Positions 44,022 through 53,391 are shown, numbered from the stretch's first letter. The stretch: 64,000 nucleotides of DNA from Paenibacillus sp. FSL K6-1330 (GCF_037976825.1 NZ_CP150269.1:4229501-4293500); one strand, 5' to 3'. Numbers and translations are program-made. The notes: generated by a model not told the origin, from the sequence alone.

Positions 44022-44726
44022 TTATAAGGCGTATATTCGATCCTTCAGTTGACCGATAGATTTCATAATAGAATTGCAAGATTCTATGTCATCGATCGAC
44101 GCATGCCACCGCAAAACATCGATTCCCTTGTAATACGCCATACATAAAAATCGTTCTTTAAAATCCGGTATGACAATGTTCCTTTTTTTGCAATACTCGA
44201 ATAACAATTCAGGAATGTTTAAGTAAGGCTTATTTAAGTCCATAATGACAAAATCTAAAAGGAAATCGCATATGCCGGATCTGCTCCAGTCTGGGAAACC
44301 GACCGTCGTTTTTCCATCTGTGATCATTATTTCAAAAAACGTGTTATTATTAACTAAATAACGTTTGCCTTCACAATAATCAATTCTAGTGTCCATTTCC
44401 ATCAAGTATTTTTCGACAAAGTCACGATCTAAAATCGTTGTATCAAAGAGTTCCTTCCAATTATACCAGTATCCTTCTTTATCTTCTGCAAATGTGTCGA
44501 TTAGAAATTGCCTGCAGGTGCTATACTCTGTTTTGCAATCCTCGTTGAACTCACCATAGCCTTCTACTCCCGCTATATCCGCTGCACTAATTTCCAAGAC
44601 TTTGTCAAAAAACAACTCGTAACAATCTGCAAACTGATTTGGGCTTAATTCATCTGCGACAAATCCATTTGGTGTCATACTTACCTGATCCGAAAGCATG
44701 GACTTAATTATACTGTCTTTACTCAT
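44022..44726 (-). CDS. APH/hygromycin-kinase-like protein with altered catalytic loop
   Basis: 234 aa. The C-terminal half aligns with antibiotic phosphotransferases: FPDWSRSGICDFLLDFVIMDL corresponds to the metal-binding IDW-G-GDP-YD-A block. But the catalytic loop, normally LVHGDF-x3-N, reads LVNNNTFFEI, so the His, the catalytic Asp and the following Asn are all replaced. The N-terminal lobe is also short, without a clear ATP-binding Lys. This suggests a pseudokinase or a protein with another role. The second ATG (44726) has ideal spacing from GGAG. Cotranscribed with the CD3324-like regulator. Confidence 0.7.
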   Translation of the reverse strand: MSKDSIIKSMLSDQVSMTPNGFVADELSPNQFADCYELFFDKVLEISAADIAGVEGYGEFNEDCKTEYSTCRQFLIDTFAEDKEGYWYNWKELFDTTILDRDFVEKYLMEMDTRIDYCEGKRYLVNNNTFFEIMITDGKTTVGFPDWSRSGICDFLLDFVIMDLNKPYLNIPELLFEYCKKRNIVIPDFKERFLCMAYYKGIDVLRWHASIDDIESCNSIMKSIGQLKDRIYAL

Positions 44727-44871
44727 CTTCATATCTCCTTTACATCAACAATGGTTATACACATCAGCTGCGCACCTGATATGGGGTAATGATAACATTG
44801 GCCATGTATCGGATATAGGCAACGAATAGGTTTAGTCAACTTTACACCAGTCTCTTGTGATTACCTCTATT

Positions 44872-46023
44872 CTAACAATACAGTTTACCCTCAATCATCG
44901 TCCACTGCACTTGATACCTTTCGTCCATCAGGACGAGATCCGCATCGTATCCTACCTCGATTTTTCCTTTGTGAGATAAACCCAGAATACGGGCCGGCGT
45001 TGTTGATGCCATGTGCACCGCATCCTCCATTGAAATTCCGTTAGCCACGGTCAGACGTAACGCTTCATTCATAGTCACCGTGCTCGATGCTAAAGTGCCA
45101 TCCGCAAGCCTTGCAATCCCCTCGGAAACGGTAACGTGATGACCACCAAACATATAATTGCCATCACCTAATCCCATCGCCTGAAGTGCATCTGTAATCA
45201 GCACCATGCCTTCAGGCCCTTTGAGACGGTGCATTAATCGGACAATGGCGGGATGAAGATGGATTTGATCGACAATCGCTTGCAGGCTGACATGCGGTTC
45301 TTCGAATGCGGCTACAATCAGTCCGGGGTCTCGATGGTGAATCGGTCTCATGCCGTTAAAACAATGGGTTACATGACTCGCACCGGCTGCGAAAGCCAGC
45401 TTCGCTTCCTCGTATGTGGCATCGGAATGGGCTACGGCAATCACAACATCCTGCTCTTTCAGATAGGATATGAGTTCCAAGCCTCCAGGCAATTCTGGTG
45501 CGATCGTAACCATTTTAATGAGCGAACCCGCTTCTTGAAAAATTAACTTTATTTCTTCCAGATTCGGGTGGCGAAGATATTTCTCGTTTTGCATCCCTTT
45601 TCGCTTCGGATTCAAATAAGGTCCCTCCAAGTGAATGCCGGCAATCTTTGCCCCTTGTTCTCGTCCGATTACAGATTTTACGCTGCGAATCATATTGAGC
45701 AGATCCTCTATCGTTGAACTCACGGAAGTCGCCAGAAACGAAGTGCATCCGGTTGCAGCACAAGCGCGTGATACTTCTTGAATGCTGTCCTCGGTTCCGT
45801 CCATCATGTCATAGCCATTGGCCCCATGAATATGAACATCTATCATCCCGGGTATGAGCCACATTCCTTTGCCATCAATTAGTTCAGCATCAGCTTCTAT
45901 TGTTTCCAGTTCTTGCGTCGCTTCTATTCGCTTCAACTTCCCGTTCGCAATCCAGACGGTTGCAGAAGGAAGGATTTGATGAGAAAGGTGAACTTTGACA
46001 TGTTGAATGATTTGGTTGTTCAT
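44872..46023 (-). CDS. nagA: N-acetylglucosamine-6-phosphate deacetylase
   Basis: 383 aa amidohydrolase. Motifs: DVHIHGANGYD (metal site), HLEGPYLNPKRKGM (metal-binding Glu), AHSDATYEEA, HCFNGMRP and ITDALQAMG (catalytic Asp). It removes acetate from GlcNAc-6-phosphate, giving GlcN-6-phosphate for glycolysis or cell-wall synthesis. Length matches NagA. Its ATG overlaps the stop of the DeoR-type regulator by 4 bases. nagB is not in the window. Confidence 0.95.
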   Translation of the reverse strand: MNNQIIQHVKVHLSHQILPSATVWIANGKLKRIEATQELETIEADAELIDGKGMWLIPGMIDVHIHGANGYDMMDGTEDSIQEVSRACAATGCTSFLATSVSSTIEDLLNMIRSVKSVIGREQGAKIAGIHLEGPYLNPKRKGMQNEKYLRHPNLEEIKLIFQEAGSLIKMVTIAPELPGGLELISYLKEQDVVIAVAHSDATYEEAKLAFAAGASHVTHCFNGMRPIHHRDPGLIVAAFEEPHVSLQAIVDQIHLHPAIVRLMHRLKGPEGMVLITDALQAMGLGDGNYMFGGHHVTVSEGIARLADGTLASSTVTMNEALRLTVANGISMEDAVHMASTTPARILGLSHKGKIEVGYDADLVLMDERYQVQWTMIEGKLYC

Positions 46024-46808
46024 TTCGACTCTACTCCATCCTGTTGGTTATGGGTCTGACATTCTATAAGTGTAATATTTTTGTGGTCTAATATTTCCTG
46101 TATTTCAACGGGAATCGATTGATCAGTTACAATAATATCCACGTGATCAAAGTCCAACTTGAACCTCGATTTCACCGCGAATTTGGTATGATCTGCAACA
46201 AGTATGACCTGATCCGAGCGCCGGGCCATTTCTCTCTTGACCCTGACATCTTCTTCATATGGATAATAGAGTCCGTCTGGCTGGATTGCCGTCGCACCAA
46301 TGAACGCTTTGTCAGCACGAATTTCACTGATCTTATCAATGACGGAAGGACCGTATAATAATCGATTTTGGGTATGCAGGTAACCGCCGAGCACGTAGAT
46401 GCTCAGATCTTCTCGGTTGGAGAGTATTCCTACATTATCTATGGAGTGTGTAACCGCTGTTATCTGTTTCGCTTGAATATGCTCCGCAACAAATTGTACG
46501 GTCGTAGATACGTCCAAAAATACAGTCTCATGGTCCCGAATCAGTTTAGCGCCATGCTCGCCGATTACCTTCTTGCTCGTGGGCTCATCAATAAGTCGTT
46601 CCTGATAAGAAGTAAGCTCCTTTTGCAGTTCAGGCAAGGCTACCCCTCCGTGCGTACGAACAACAACTCCTTCTTGAACTAATTTGACAATATCCCTGCG
46701 CGCGGTATCCCGCGACACTTGAAAGAACGAGCATATCTCTCCAACACTCATCGTTTTATGTTGTTTTAAGTAATCCAGGATGTTTACTAATCGTTCCTCT
46801 TGGAACAT
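46020..46808 (-). CDS. DeoR-family regulator of amino-sugar use
   Basis: 262 aa. N-terminal HTH (MSVGEICSFFQVSRDTARRDIVKLVQEGVVVRTHGG) is the DeoR signature, followed by a sugar-phosphate-binding DeoRC domain (FLDVSTTVQFVAEHI, KAFIGATAIQPDGLYYP). The effector is probably a phosphosugar such as GlcNAc-6-P or GlcN-6-P, given nagA downstream in the same operon. ATG follows GGAGGGGG. Four helically phased ATAAGTA-type repeats at 46847-46894 just upstream are the likely operator, so it is probably autoregulated. Confidence 0.92.
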   Translation of the reverse strand: MFQEERLVNILDYLKQHKTMSVGEICSFFQVSRDTARRDIVKLVQEGVVVRTHGGVALPELQKELTSYQERLIDEPTSKKVIGEHGAKLIRDHETVFLDVSTTVQFVAEHIQAKQITAVTHSIDNVGILSNREDLSIYVLGGYLHTQNRLLYGPSVIDKISEIRADKAFIGATAIQPDGLYYPYEEDVRVKREMARRSDQVILVADHTKFAVKSRFKLDFDHVDIIVTDQSIPVEIQEILDHKNITLIECQTHNQQDGVESK

Positions 46809-46846
46809 CTCTTCCCCCTCCTTGCTTAAGTGTTTTCATTCTTTTA

Positions 46847-46894
46847 ATAAGTATATATAAGTAATTAGAAATAAACAATAAGTATTTGTAAGTT
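46847..46894. promoter_or_regulatory. Phased direct repeats, probable DeoR operator
   Basis: ATAAGTA at 46847, 46857 and 46878 and a weaker GTAAGTT at 46888 are spaced 10, 21 and 10 bases apart, so all lie on one DNA face. They lie 39-86 bases upstream of the deoR start. Confidence 0.6.
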
Positions 46895-47028
46895 TATTAT
46901 TATTCTTGTCAAAAGCAAAAAAACCACGATTATCGAGGTTTTAAAAGTATACATATGTTAGTCCTACGAAATTTTCCATTCCGGCTATCGTACCGTGAGT
47001 CCATTTATACTCTTAAATAGGATGAAGA

Positions 47029-47057
47029 CAGGCCGCTTCTTGCACAGAAGCAGCCTG
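47029..47057 (-). terminator. Terminator of the GlcG/HbpS-type gene
   Basis: cagg-cgcttct pairs with agaagc-gcctg around tgcac, 26 bases after the stop. The minus-strand T-tract is weak. Confidence 0.6.
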
Positions 47058-47082
47058 CCCTTACAATCGAACATGAGCGCCG

Positions 47083-47556
47083 TTAATAAGTAAACGATTG
47101 ATTTACAGTGCCAATCCGTGCGTTTGCATATTGGATATCATTACTTCTCATATTTTCAAACGCTTGCACTGCTGCATTGGCAACGTCAATATCCTGTGCG
47201 CTTGTTCCTCCACTTACACCAATGCCACCGACAATCCTTCCTTCATGAACTAAAGGAATTCCTCCGCCGAGGATAACGACTTTCCCCTGATTCGTTGTAT
47301 TAATTCCGAAGGTTGCTCCACCAGGAAGCGCAGATTGCGCTAAATTCGCTGTTGGCATTTGCAAAGCTACACTGGTCCAAGCCTTACCTATGGCAATATC
47401 GATACCTGCTATTTTGGCATTGTCCATCCTATAGAAAGCCATTAGGTTTGTACCCTCATCTACGATCGCTATGTCCGAGTTAAGTCCCATTTGTCTGGCA
47501 CGCTGTTCAGCAATTTCCAATAACTTCTTCGCAGTCGTTAAAGTGAGTTTATACAT
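47083..47556 (-). CDS. GlcG/HbpS-type (DUF336) protein
   Basis: 157 aa matching the GlcG/HbpS family throughout: LTLTTAKKLLEIAEQRARQMG, then FYRMDNAKIAGIDIAIGKAWTS, GKVVILGGGIPLVHEGRIVGGIGVSGGTSAQDIDVA. Members bind haem (HbpS) or occur with glycolate or propanediol genes; many function as cofactor-binding or corrinoid-adenosylating-like proteins. No signal peptide, so cytoplasmic. The second of two adjacent ATGs has better spacing from GGGGAG. It is monocistronic; role here unknown. Confidence 0.85.
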   Translation of the reverse strand: MYKLTLTTAKKLLEIAEQRARQMGLNSDIAIVDEGTNLMAFYRMDNAKIAGIDIAIGKAWTSVALQMPTANLAQSALPGGATFGINTTNQGKVVILGGGIPLVHEGRIVGGIGVSGGTSAQDIDVANAAVQAFENMRSNDIQYANARIGTVNQSFTY

Positions 47557-47649
47557 CATAGCTCCCCTTTACTAAATAGAAATACTGCATTATATTGTCA
47601 TATGCCTATAGTGGTGAATTGCCCAATACCAGTACTTCCGGAATGAATG

Positions 47650-48678
47650 CTAAAGAAATGTCTTGGATACCCATTCAAAAAACTTTTCCTTCTCTTCAAA
47701 GTGCGGATAATGCGCAGATTGATCAAACGCGATAAACTCCTTCTGATCGGCTCCAAGCATATCGAAATATTCTTTTGCTGCATGGGAGGATGTCATATAG
47801 TCATAATCGCCCATGATAAAGTAGCACGGTAGTTCAAGTTTCGTTACAAGCGTTGGCAACGGATGTTCTATAACCTCCTCCAACAAAACCTTTTGAGAAA
47901 AAGATATCCCGACGTTATATCGAATGACGTCCATTAAGTTATACTCGCTGCTTAATAGCATTCCAAGGTTATTGCCGTCGGGGCTGTCAATAAGTCTGGA
48001 AGCTCCGCCATATCGAATGACATAATTTCGGGGAGTGAACATTTCGCCCTTTTTGATTTTATCGGTTAGGCCTTGCAGATATAAGACGTCTTCCGCGTTG
48101 CCGGCCTGATGAGCTTGGCTGATTAAGTAAGTCAAACTGTCCATCTCGCTTGTTAAGGTATCCCCCATCTGGCCAATCCCGACATAAGCCTCATATTTTT
48201 CGGGAGCCTTATGGGCCGCCTGTGCAGCAATATACGTACCATAAGAATGTCCAATGAGAATTATCTTTTCTTTGCCCATACGTTCCGAAACGTGATCCGT
48301 TAAAGCCAATAAGTCATTTACCAGCAACTCCGATGAAAGATTAGCGTAATCCTCAAAAAAACGATAGGATTTTCCGCTGGCTCTTTGGTCGTAATGAACA
48401 ACCGTAAACCGGGTTTCCAACAAGTCTTGATATGCCGCGGCATAAGGGATTTCCGGAGCTCCAGGTCCTCCGTGGACAAATAAAATAACGGGATTGTTCT
48501 TGTCATCGCCGCGTATCATCAGTTCTTGCTTGCTTCCATTGATCTCTACTTGTTCTAATATGCTAATACTATTTTCACCTTTGATGGACGATGTCCATGT
48601 AGGAAAAATTAGGGCTGTTATGAGTAGCCCTATTAGTGTTATACCGATGATTCTTAATATTTTTTTCAATTTTCTCAT
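47650..48678 (-). CDS. Membrane-anchored alpha/beta hydrolase (aminopeptidase-like)
   Basis: 342 aa. N-terminal signal anchor (IIGITLIGLLITALIFP, about 10-28), oxyanion HGGPGAPE, nucleophile Ser in LIGHSYGTYIA, acid Asp in MGDYDYMT and catalytic His in QSAHYPHFE: a full catalytic triad. The HGGPG motif places it near proline iminopeptidases and epoxide-hydrolase-like enzymes. Active site probably faces outside. ATG follows GAAAGGTG. The substrate is not evident from the neighbours. Confidence 0.88.
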   Translation of the reverse strand: MRKLKKILRIIGITLIGLLITALIFPTWTSSIKGENSISILEQVEINGSKQELMIRGDDKNNPVILFVHGGPGAPEIPYAAAYQDLLETRFTVVHYDQRASGKSYRFFEDYANLSSELLVNDLLALTDHVSERMGKEKIILIGHSYGTYIAAQAAHKAPEKYEAYVGIGQMGDTLTSEMDSLTYLISQAHQAGNAEDVLYLQGLTDKIKKGEMFTPRNYVIRYGGASRLIDSPDGNNLGMLLSSEYNLMDVIRYNVGISFSQKVLLEEVIEHPLPTLVTKLELPCYFIMGDYDYMTSSHAAKEYFDMLGADQKEFIAFDQSAHYPHFEEKEKFFEWVSKTFL

Positions 48679-48857
48679 GGTCTTGGGACACCTTTCAGCT
48701 TAAAGCTTGAAGTAAATTGCGGAAGATCCAATGTAGATTTCATTACATCTCATTGTACCTTTGGCTCGTTTACTCCAAATCCTTCCTGAGACTGAATTGG
48801 ACCTAGACCCTAGTCGAAGAAAGCAGCGGCATTAGAACATAGCTAATAACAAAAAAA

Positions 48858-48885
48858 GCCGCTGATCTTGATACAGATCAGCGGC
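48858..48885 (-). terminator. Terminator of the tail-fibre-like lipoprotein gene
   Basis: gccgctgatct pairs perfectly with agatcagcggc around a 6-base loop; minus strand continues TTTTTTTG, 8 bases after the stop. Confidence 0.9.
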
Positions 48886-48892
48886 GCAGAAA

Positions 48893-49762
48893 CTACCAGG
48901 AGGATAGTTCGGTCCTTTTCCAATTGTTTTGGGCAACGCAAACATATACATATTGGTCGTCCCAAGAGATCTGGCCTTGGCTGCATGCAGCAGTGGACGA
49001 AGCGGGCGTATACTTTTCGCGAAGACGCAGCATATCCCCGTTTACATCGAGCTTGGTGTCGGGTTCATTCGTGCCAATTCCGATATTGCCGTCACTGCGC
49101 TGCACGGTGAGCGGGGAATCGAGCACTTTGCCGTCATCTCCATAACGGACGAACTGCAGGTTGGCTCCCACATTGTCACCCGATTCCTCTAAACTGTCGG
49201 CCCGTACGGCCCATCTCGGTGTCGTCTCATTATCCTTGCCGGCTGCACTTAACTGGATATCCCGGTTCGTCCCGCTTTCGCCGGCTACCCGCAAAATACC
49301 ACTCATGACATTGAAATTGGACGAATGCGTACGGATCTCGCTTACGTCGGTGTCAAACGGAATTTCAAACCGGGTAAACAACTGGTTGGGGTATTGACCA
49401 GTCGGCGACATAGTCGTCTCGAACGAGATATGCTTATGATCCTGCTGCTCCGGATTGTTTGCCTTGTCATGGGAAATGATCGCCGTCTTGTCCTTGCCAT
49501 TCTCGTCAACCCAGACGATCGCCGGCTTGGCTCTTTCCGCCGTCCATTGCAATCGAATCAGATCGGACTGATGCCCTTCTTCCTCGATCCATTTCTTGTC
49601 GGTGGATAAATGAAGCCGTTCATTGTGCGGTATGCGTATATCGTCGCCTTTTTGCTCGGATTGTCCAAGTGTCGTTTCCACTTCCTTTTCCTGATCCGTA
49701 CAACCCATGCCGAGCAAGAAGATGCTCACCATTATAATCATAATCGTCCCTAATAATTTCAC
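48893..49762 (-). CDS. Lipoprotein with phage tail-fibre-like C-terminus
   Basis: 289 aa starting with GTG at 49762 (GGAGGG 7 bases upstream). Signal peptide with lipobox LLGMGC (Cys 21). The middle (70-210) is beta-rich with FTRFEIPFDTDVSEIR and NFNVMSGILRVAG. The C-terminus has RSDGNIGIGTNEPDTKLDVNG, the repeat typical of phage tail fibres and adhesins just before their chaperone or trimerisation tip, then a Trp-rich end (ISWDDQYVYVCVAQNNWKRT). Such motifs usually sit in large fibres, not in lipoproteins. Possibly a trimeric surface adhesin. Not part of a phage region here. Confidence 0.72.
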   Translation of the reverse strand: MKLLGTIMIIMVSIFLLGMGCTDQEKEVETTLGQSEQKGDDIRIPHNERLHLSTDKKWIEEEGHQSDLIRLQWTAERAKPAIVWVDENGKDKTAIISHDKANNPEQQDHKHISFETTMSPTGQYPNQLFTRFEIPFDTDVSEIRTHSSNFNVMSGILRVAGESGTNRDIQLSAAGKDNETTPRWAVRADSLEESGDNVGANLQFVRYGDDGKVLDSPLTVQRSDGNIGIGTNEPDTKLDVNGDMLRLREKYTPASSTAACSQGQISWDDQYVYVCVAQNNWKRTELSSW

Positions 49763-50082
49763 AGTGTTTCCCTCCATTTATCGGTATGATTCGATTTCAT
49801 TCGTGTTTATGTACAAAAACACTTTGACTGATCGTATTATATCCAACCCCCAGCGTACACCCATTTCATCAAACTTCCCGAAAAAATGATTCTTTTCGTC
49901 TATAAAGTTTTGTCGGAATTCGTCCGAAAGGTGTGCTTCGGTTGGTCATACAAAACAGCCCAAACTTTCATTCTTTTGTAGGCCCAGCAAGAGGGACTTT
50001 TGGGTCATTCGGTAGTAACTGGTTCGAGCTTAAAACATGAAGTCCTAGTCTTCCAAGATTAATCGATATCGTTAAAACAAAA

Positions 50083-50105
50083 AAAGCCGCGATTTCCGCG
50101 GCTTT
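50083..50105 (-). terminator. Terminator of the short-chain dehydrogenase-like gene
   Basis: aaagccgcg pairs with cgcggcttt around atttc; minus strand continues with TTTTTTG, 13 bases after the stop. Confidence 0.88.
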
Positions 50106-50117
50106 CAATATATGTGA

Positions 50118-50717
50118 TTAATAAACTTCATAATTTTGTCCGGTTTGTGCTCCTTCTACGCTTTTTTTGAAAGCAAGGGCTACGCGACTAGCAGGAACTG
50201 CTTCAAAGCCCGGAAAAAACTCGCCATATTTTCCAAGTGATTCTTGTAAGACATTAGGGCTAACACTATTTATACGGATTCCCCTAGGCATTTCAATCGA
50301 GGCGGACTTAACGAACGCTTTAACACCACCATTAGCCATGGCTGCTGATGCACCTTGAGGAATGGGATCATCCATCATGATGCCCGTTGTTAGAGTAAAG
50401 CTTCCGCTGTCATTAATGTAGTCCATTCCCAAAAGGACTAAATTGATTTGTCCTTTAAGTTTACTTTCAATCCCTATTTCGTTTAACTCAGGCGTTAATT
50501 CGGTAATAGAAGCAAAATGAGCGCCGCCTGTTGCACTAATGACTGCATCCACTTTCCCAACTTGCTCATACATGCTTTTGATGCTATCAACCGATGTAAT
50601 ATCAACCATTACGTCTGTTCCGTTTCTTCCAGCGCGAATGATTTCATGATGTTGTCCTAGTTCTTTGGCGACTGCTTGTCCAATCGTACCGCTTGCCCCA
50701 ACCATGATTATTTTCAT
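50118..50717 (-). CDS. Short-chain dehydrogenase (NAD(P)-binding protein)
   Basis: 199 aa. Rossmann motif IIMVGASGTIGQAVAKELG at the N-terminus, VDAVISATGGAHF where NNAG is usual, and GIRINSVSPNVLQES after the active-site strand. The classical YxxxK is absent: the corresponding helix reads GGVKAFVKSASIEMP, so Tyr is replaced by Gly/Val while Lys remains. This matches a short-SDR group often annotated as short chain dehydrogenase of unknown substrate. ATG at 50717 follows AAAGGAGAG. Monocistronic. Confidence 0.85.
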   Translation of the reverse strand: MKIIMVGASGTIGQAVAKELGQHHEIIRAGRNGTDVMVDITSVDSIKSMYEQVGKVDAVISATGGAHFASITELTPELNEIGIESKLKGQINLVLLGMDYINDSGSFTLTTGIMMDDPIPQGASAAMANGGVKAFVKSASIEMPRGIRINSVSPNVLQESLGKYGEFFPGFEAVPASRVALAFKKSVEGAQTGQNYEVY

Positions 50718-50823
50718 GTTTGCTCTCCTTTCCATCTACAAAAAACCTTGCACCATTTGAAAATATCCATTCAGCGCATCTTAAAAACCATATTTATATT
50801 AACACATCATCGGTAAGACATAA

Positions 50824-50847
50824 AAAGTCGCCTCAATGGGCGACTTT
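50824..50847. terminator. Bidirectional-looking hairpin between two minus-strand genes
   Basis: aaagtcgcc-tcaat-gggcgacttt, an 8-9 bp stem with A and T tracts on both sides, 59 bases after the propeller-FIMAH stop. Confidence 0.85.
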
Positions 50848-50905
50848 CTATTCGTAGATGTTTTTCCTGCAAAGAATATCTACTTAAACCGATTCTCTGC
50901 TAAAA

Positions 50906-53179
50906 TCATGACCATTCACCAATGACCGCTTGTATGCGCTGCTCCACTTCCGAACGCTTTTCTTCCGTAACACTTCCCGCTTTGGCTTTATTCAGATGCT
51001 TGAGCGCATCATTCAGATGCTTCACGGCCTGATCCTTCTTGCCCTGTTTATGCTTTAGCTCTGCTTGTTTCAGAGCATTGCCGATCTGCTGGCTAAGCGG
51101 ATGGCTGATATCACCCTGCAACTTCCAGGACTGAATATCGTCCATCAGGGAGCCCAGCCTATCCGGTGCCGCCGCATCAGACACTTCAATCTTCATCAGA
51201 TGCGTATCGTTCGTGTAGTAAATGTTGCCGTCGTGTCCCAAATTCACGTGCTGGGATTCCGCCAGCGTCTGGTAATCCATCGTTTCCGGATTGACCACGG
51301 TGACATGACCGGCAAGCGTCAGATACATAAGGCCCTCCTCGCTCCAGCGAATATATACCGGACGCCAATTGCCGTATTTCTCAACACCTTCGTAAATCGT
51401 TTTGCTTTTTACAATTTCCTGGGTGTTCGGGTCTACAGCGAATAGCGTTCCGTCAAAAGCCGCCCACAGCAGCCCGTCCGGACCAAAACTCGTACCGCTG
51501 ATGATATGAGGCGTGGGAGAAGCGCCTTCAATGGAAGGTACCCATTCCTTCTCCACTTTGCCGGTCGCGATGTCCCAGATAAACAATTTGGCCGCCGGTT
51601 CTGAAGGAGTGATGCCCAGTCCGCCAGCGACGGTGGTGGAACCATAGACCTTGCCATCTTTCACCGCAATGCCGACAATCGACTGATTGTTGATGACGTT
51701 CTTGTAGTCGGTATAATTGCTGCCGTTGGCCGGATCATAAATGGTTAGGGATCCACCGAGTTTGCCGTAATCCGGAATGGTACCGATAAACAGCTTGTCC
51801 TCCGCGGCTCTCATGATGAACGGTCGATCCTGGCCGGTAATTTTGAACAGGCTCTTACGCTGTGTCGGATTTTCCGTATTGTATTCAAAGATATCCGCCC
51901 CAGGATAAACGCCCATATACATCTTGCCGTTCATGGACACCATCCCTTCCGACTGACCCATAGGGAAGGTCTCGAATGTTCCTGTCTCAATCGAATACGC
52001 AGACCCTGTTCCGCCAGGGTATCCGCTAATGAACAGACGTCCATCCGGACCGTTCTCCATCGTCTGGACAGGAATCGGGTTGCCTTTCACCGGATATGGA
52101 ATCGCCTTGACCTGTTTGGTCGTAAGATTCATGAAGGCTACGCTGCCGCCGAATTGAACGGTTGCAAGAGAAACACCTGGAAGATCCGGATCGTTTGGAA
52201 CCTCAATCCAGGCCGTATTGCGCAGGAACGTTCCGTACACCACACCGGTGTCAACAGCAGCAAGGGTATTCAAATCCACTTCCATCAAATGGTTATTCTG
52301 CACGAAATAGATTTTATTGCTGCCTTCCGGTCCGTAAGAGAGACGAATGCCTTTATTGTTCAAGTGGTATGTCTCGCTCCACTTTTGCAGATCCAGATCA
52401 TAGAACAAAAGCGCGTTGTTTCCTTTGCTGATGCCCGCAACCAAATATTTGCCCGCGACATCCAGCTGGTTCACCATGCCGATGTCAACCGCTCCGTTGT
52501 AGCTCGGAATCTGGATGGTCTCCTTCTCGCCAGACTCCACATTGACCTTCACAATGCTGCCTTCTATCCCGATGCCGACATACAGGTATCCATCATGATA
52601 CGCAGTGGAACGACTGTAGCTTTGGCCCGTGCCTACAATGCCGTAGTCCTTCATCTCCCTTGTAGCGGGATCGTAGCGGCCCGCTTTCGCATGGGGATAA
52701 GAACCGAAGTAGACCCGGCCCTGCTCATCGTGAGACAAGCCATATACGACCTGCTCACCGATCCCGCCCAGAACTTTCAATTGTTTAGTCACCGGAGAGT
52801 AGGAGTACAGTGTGCCGTTCCCCCCGATATACACCGTCCCGTCAGGGGTCGTAATATGCGTCCAAGAGCTTTCGGATCCCGTTAACGGGTGCGTGCTCAG
52901 CACTTCTTTGGTTTTCAGATCAATGACATGAAAGATAGCCGGCTTGCCGGATACCGTTGTATACATAACCTCGCGCCCGTCCTGAATTCCAAATGCCCCG
53001 TCATAAATCGCAACGCTTTGCATCGGAGATCCCAAATCGATAGGATTACTGTAAGTTTTCCCAATGTCCGCCGAGGCACTTGTGGGGAAGAAAACCGCAG
53101 TCAGTAACGTGGCACAAATCGCGAAACACAGGCGTTGGAGTGCCTTCTTCACGTGAAGCCTGCTGTGGGTTATGTTCAT
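50906..53179 (-). CDS. Secreted beta-propeller protein with C-terminal FIMAH domain
   Basis: 757 aa. Signal peptide (LCFAICATLLTAVFFPTSASA). The body (residues 40-670) is a string of about seven-residue-spaced beta strands with repeated GxLYxYSPVT-, GxVYFGSYP- and GKMYMGVYPGADIFEY-like blades, suggesting two propellers. The last 85 residues (LGSLMDDIQSWKLQGDI...ALKQAELKHKQGKKDQAVKHL) are a helical FIMAH domain, a module on large secreted Bacillota proteins. It may bind or sense polysaccharides. ATG at 53179 follows GAGGA. A strong extended -10 promoter overlaps an AACCAGTT operator (53347-53391). Confidence 0.75.
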   Translation of the reverse strand: MNITHSRLHVKKALQRLCFAICATLLTAVFFPTSASADIGKTYSNPIDLGSPMQSVAIYDGAFGIQDGREVMYTTVSGKPAIFHVIDLKTKEVLSTHPLTGSESSWTHITTPDGTVYIGGNGTLYSYSPVTKQLKVLGGIGEQVVYGLSHDEQGRVYFGSYPHAKAGRYDPATREMKDYGIVGTGQSYSRSTAYHDGYLYVGIGIEGSIVKVNVESGEKETIQIPSYNGAVDIGMVNQLDVAGKYLVAGISKGNNALLFYDLDLQKWSETYHLNNKGIRLSYGPEGSNKIYFVQNNHLMEVDLNTLAAVDTGVVYGTFLRNTAWIEVPNDPDLPGVSLATVQFGGSVAFMNLTTKQVKAIPYPVKGNPIPVQTMENGPDGRLFISGYPGGTGSAYSIETGTFETFPMGQSEGMVSMNGKMYMGVYPGADIFEYNTENPTQRKSLFKITGQDRPFIMRAAEDKLFIGTIPDYGKLGGSLTIYDPANGSNYTDYKNVINNQSIVGIAVKDGKVYGSTTVAGGLGITPSEPAAKLFIWDIATGKVEKEWVPSIEGASPTPHIISGTSFGPDGLLWAAFDGTLFAVDPNTQEIVKSKTIYEGVEKYGNWRPVYIRWSEEGLMYLTLAGHVTVVNPETMDYQTLAESQHVNLGHDGNIYYTNDTHLMKIEVSDAAAPDRLGSLMDDIQSWKLQGDISHPLSQQIGNALKQAELKHKQGKKDQAVKHLNDALKHLNKAKAGSVTEEKRSEVEQRIQAVIGEWS

Positions 53180-53346
53180 TAATTCATCCTCATTTCTATT
53201 ATGGAATGTACCGTAAATCAAATAACTGTCCGACCTGTGCAGGTAAACTTGATCGTTTTACCAAGTAAGGATCGCGGCATCCCTCCCCGACTAAGAATGT
53301 TGAATCATGAAGTCCTGGTATTTATGTAGTTCATATACTCGCAAAG

Positions 53347-53391
53347 AATTTAGCATATACCCTATATAGTGTCAACTGGTTCTTATCTGGT
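53347..53391 (-). promoter_or_regulatory. Promoter and operator of the propeller-FIMAH gene
   Basis: Minus-strand TTGACA (53370-53375), 17 bases, extended TGc-TAAATT (-10, 53347-53352). Overlapping the -35 is ACCAG-ATAAGA-ACCAGTT (53374-53391); the AACCAGTT part recurs in the promoter region of the neighbouring GntR-SBP regulator. Confidence 0.65.

Noticed and set aside
52154..52885. 243-aa plus-strand frame opposite the propeller-FIMAH gene
   Set aside because: No ribosome site or domain; the other strand codes for a clear secreted propeller.
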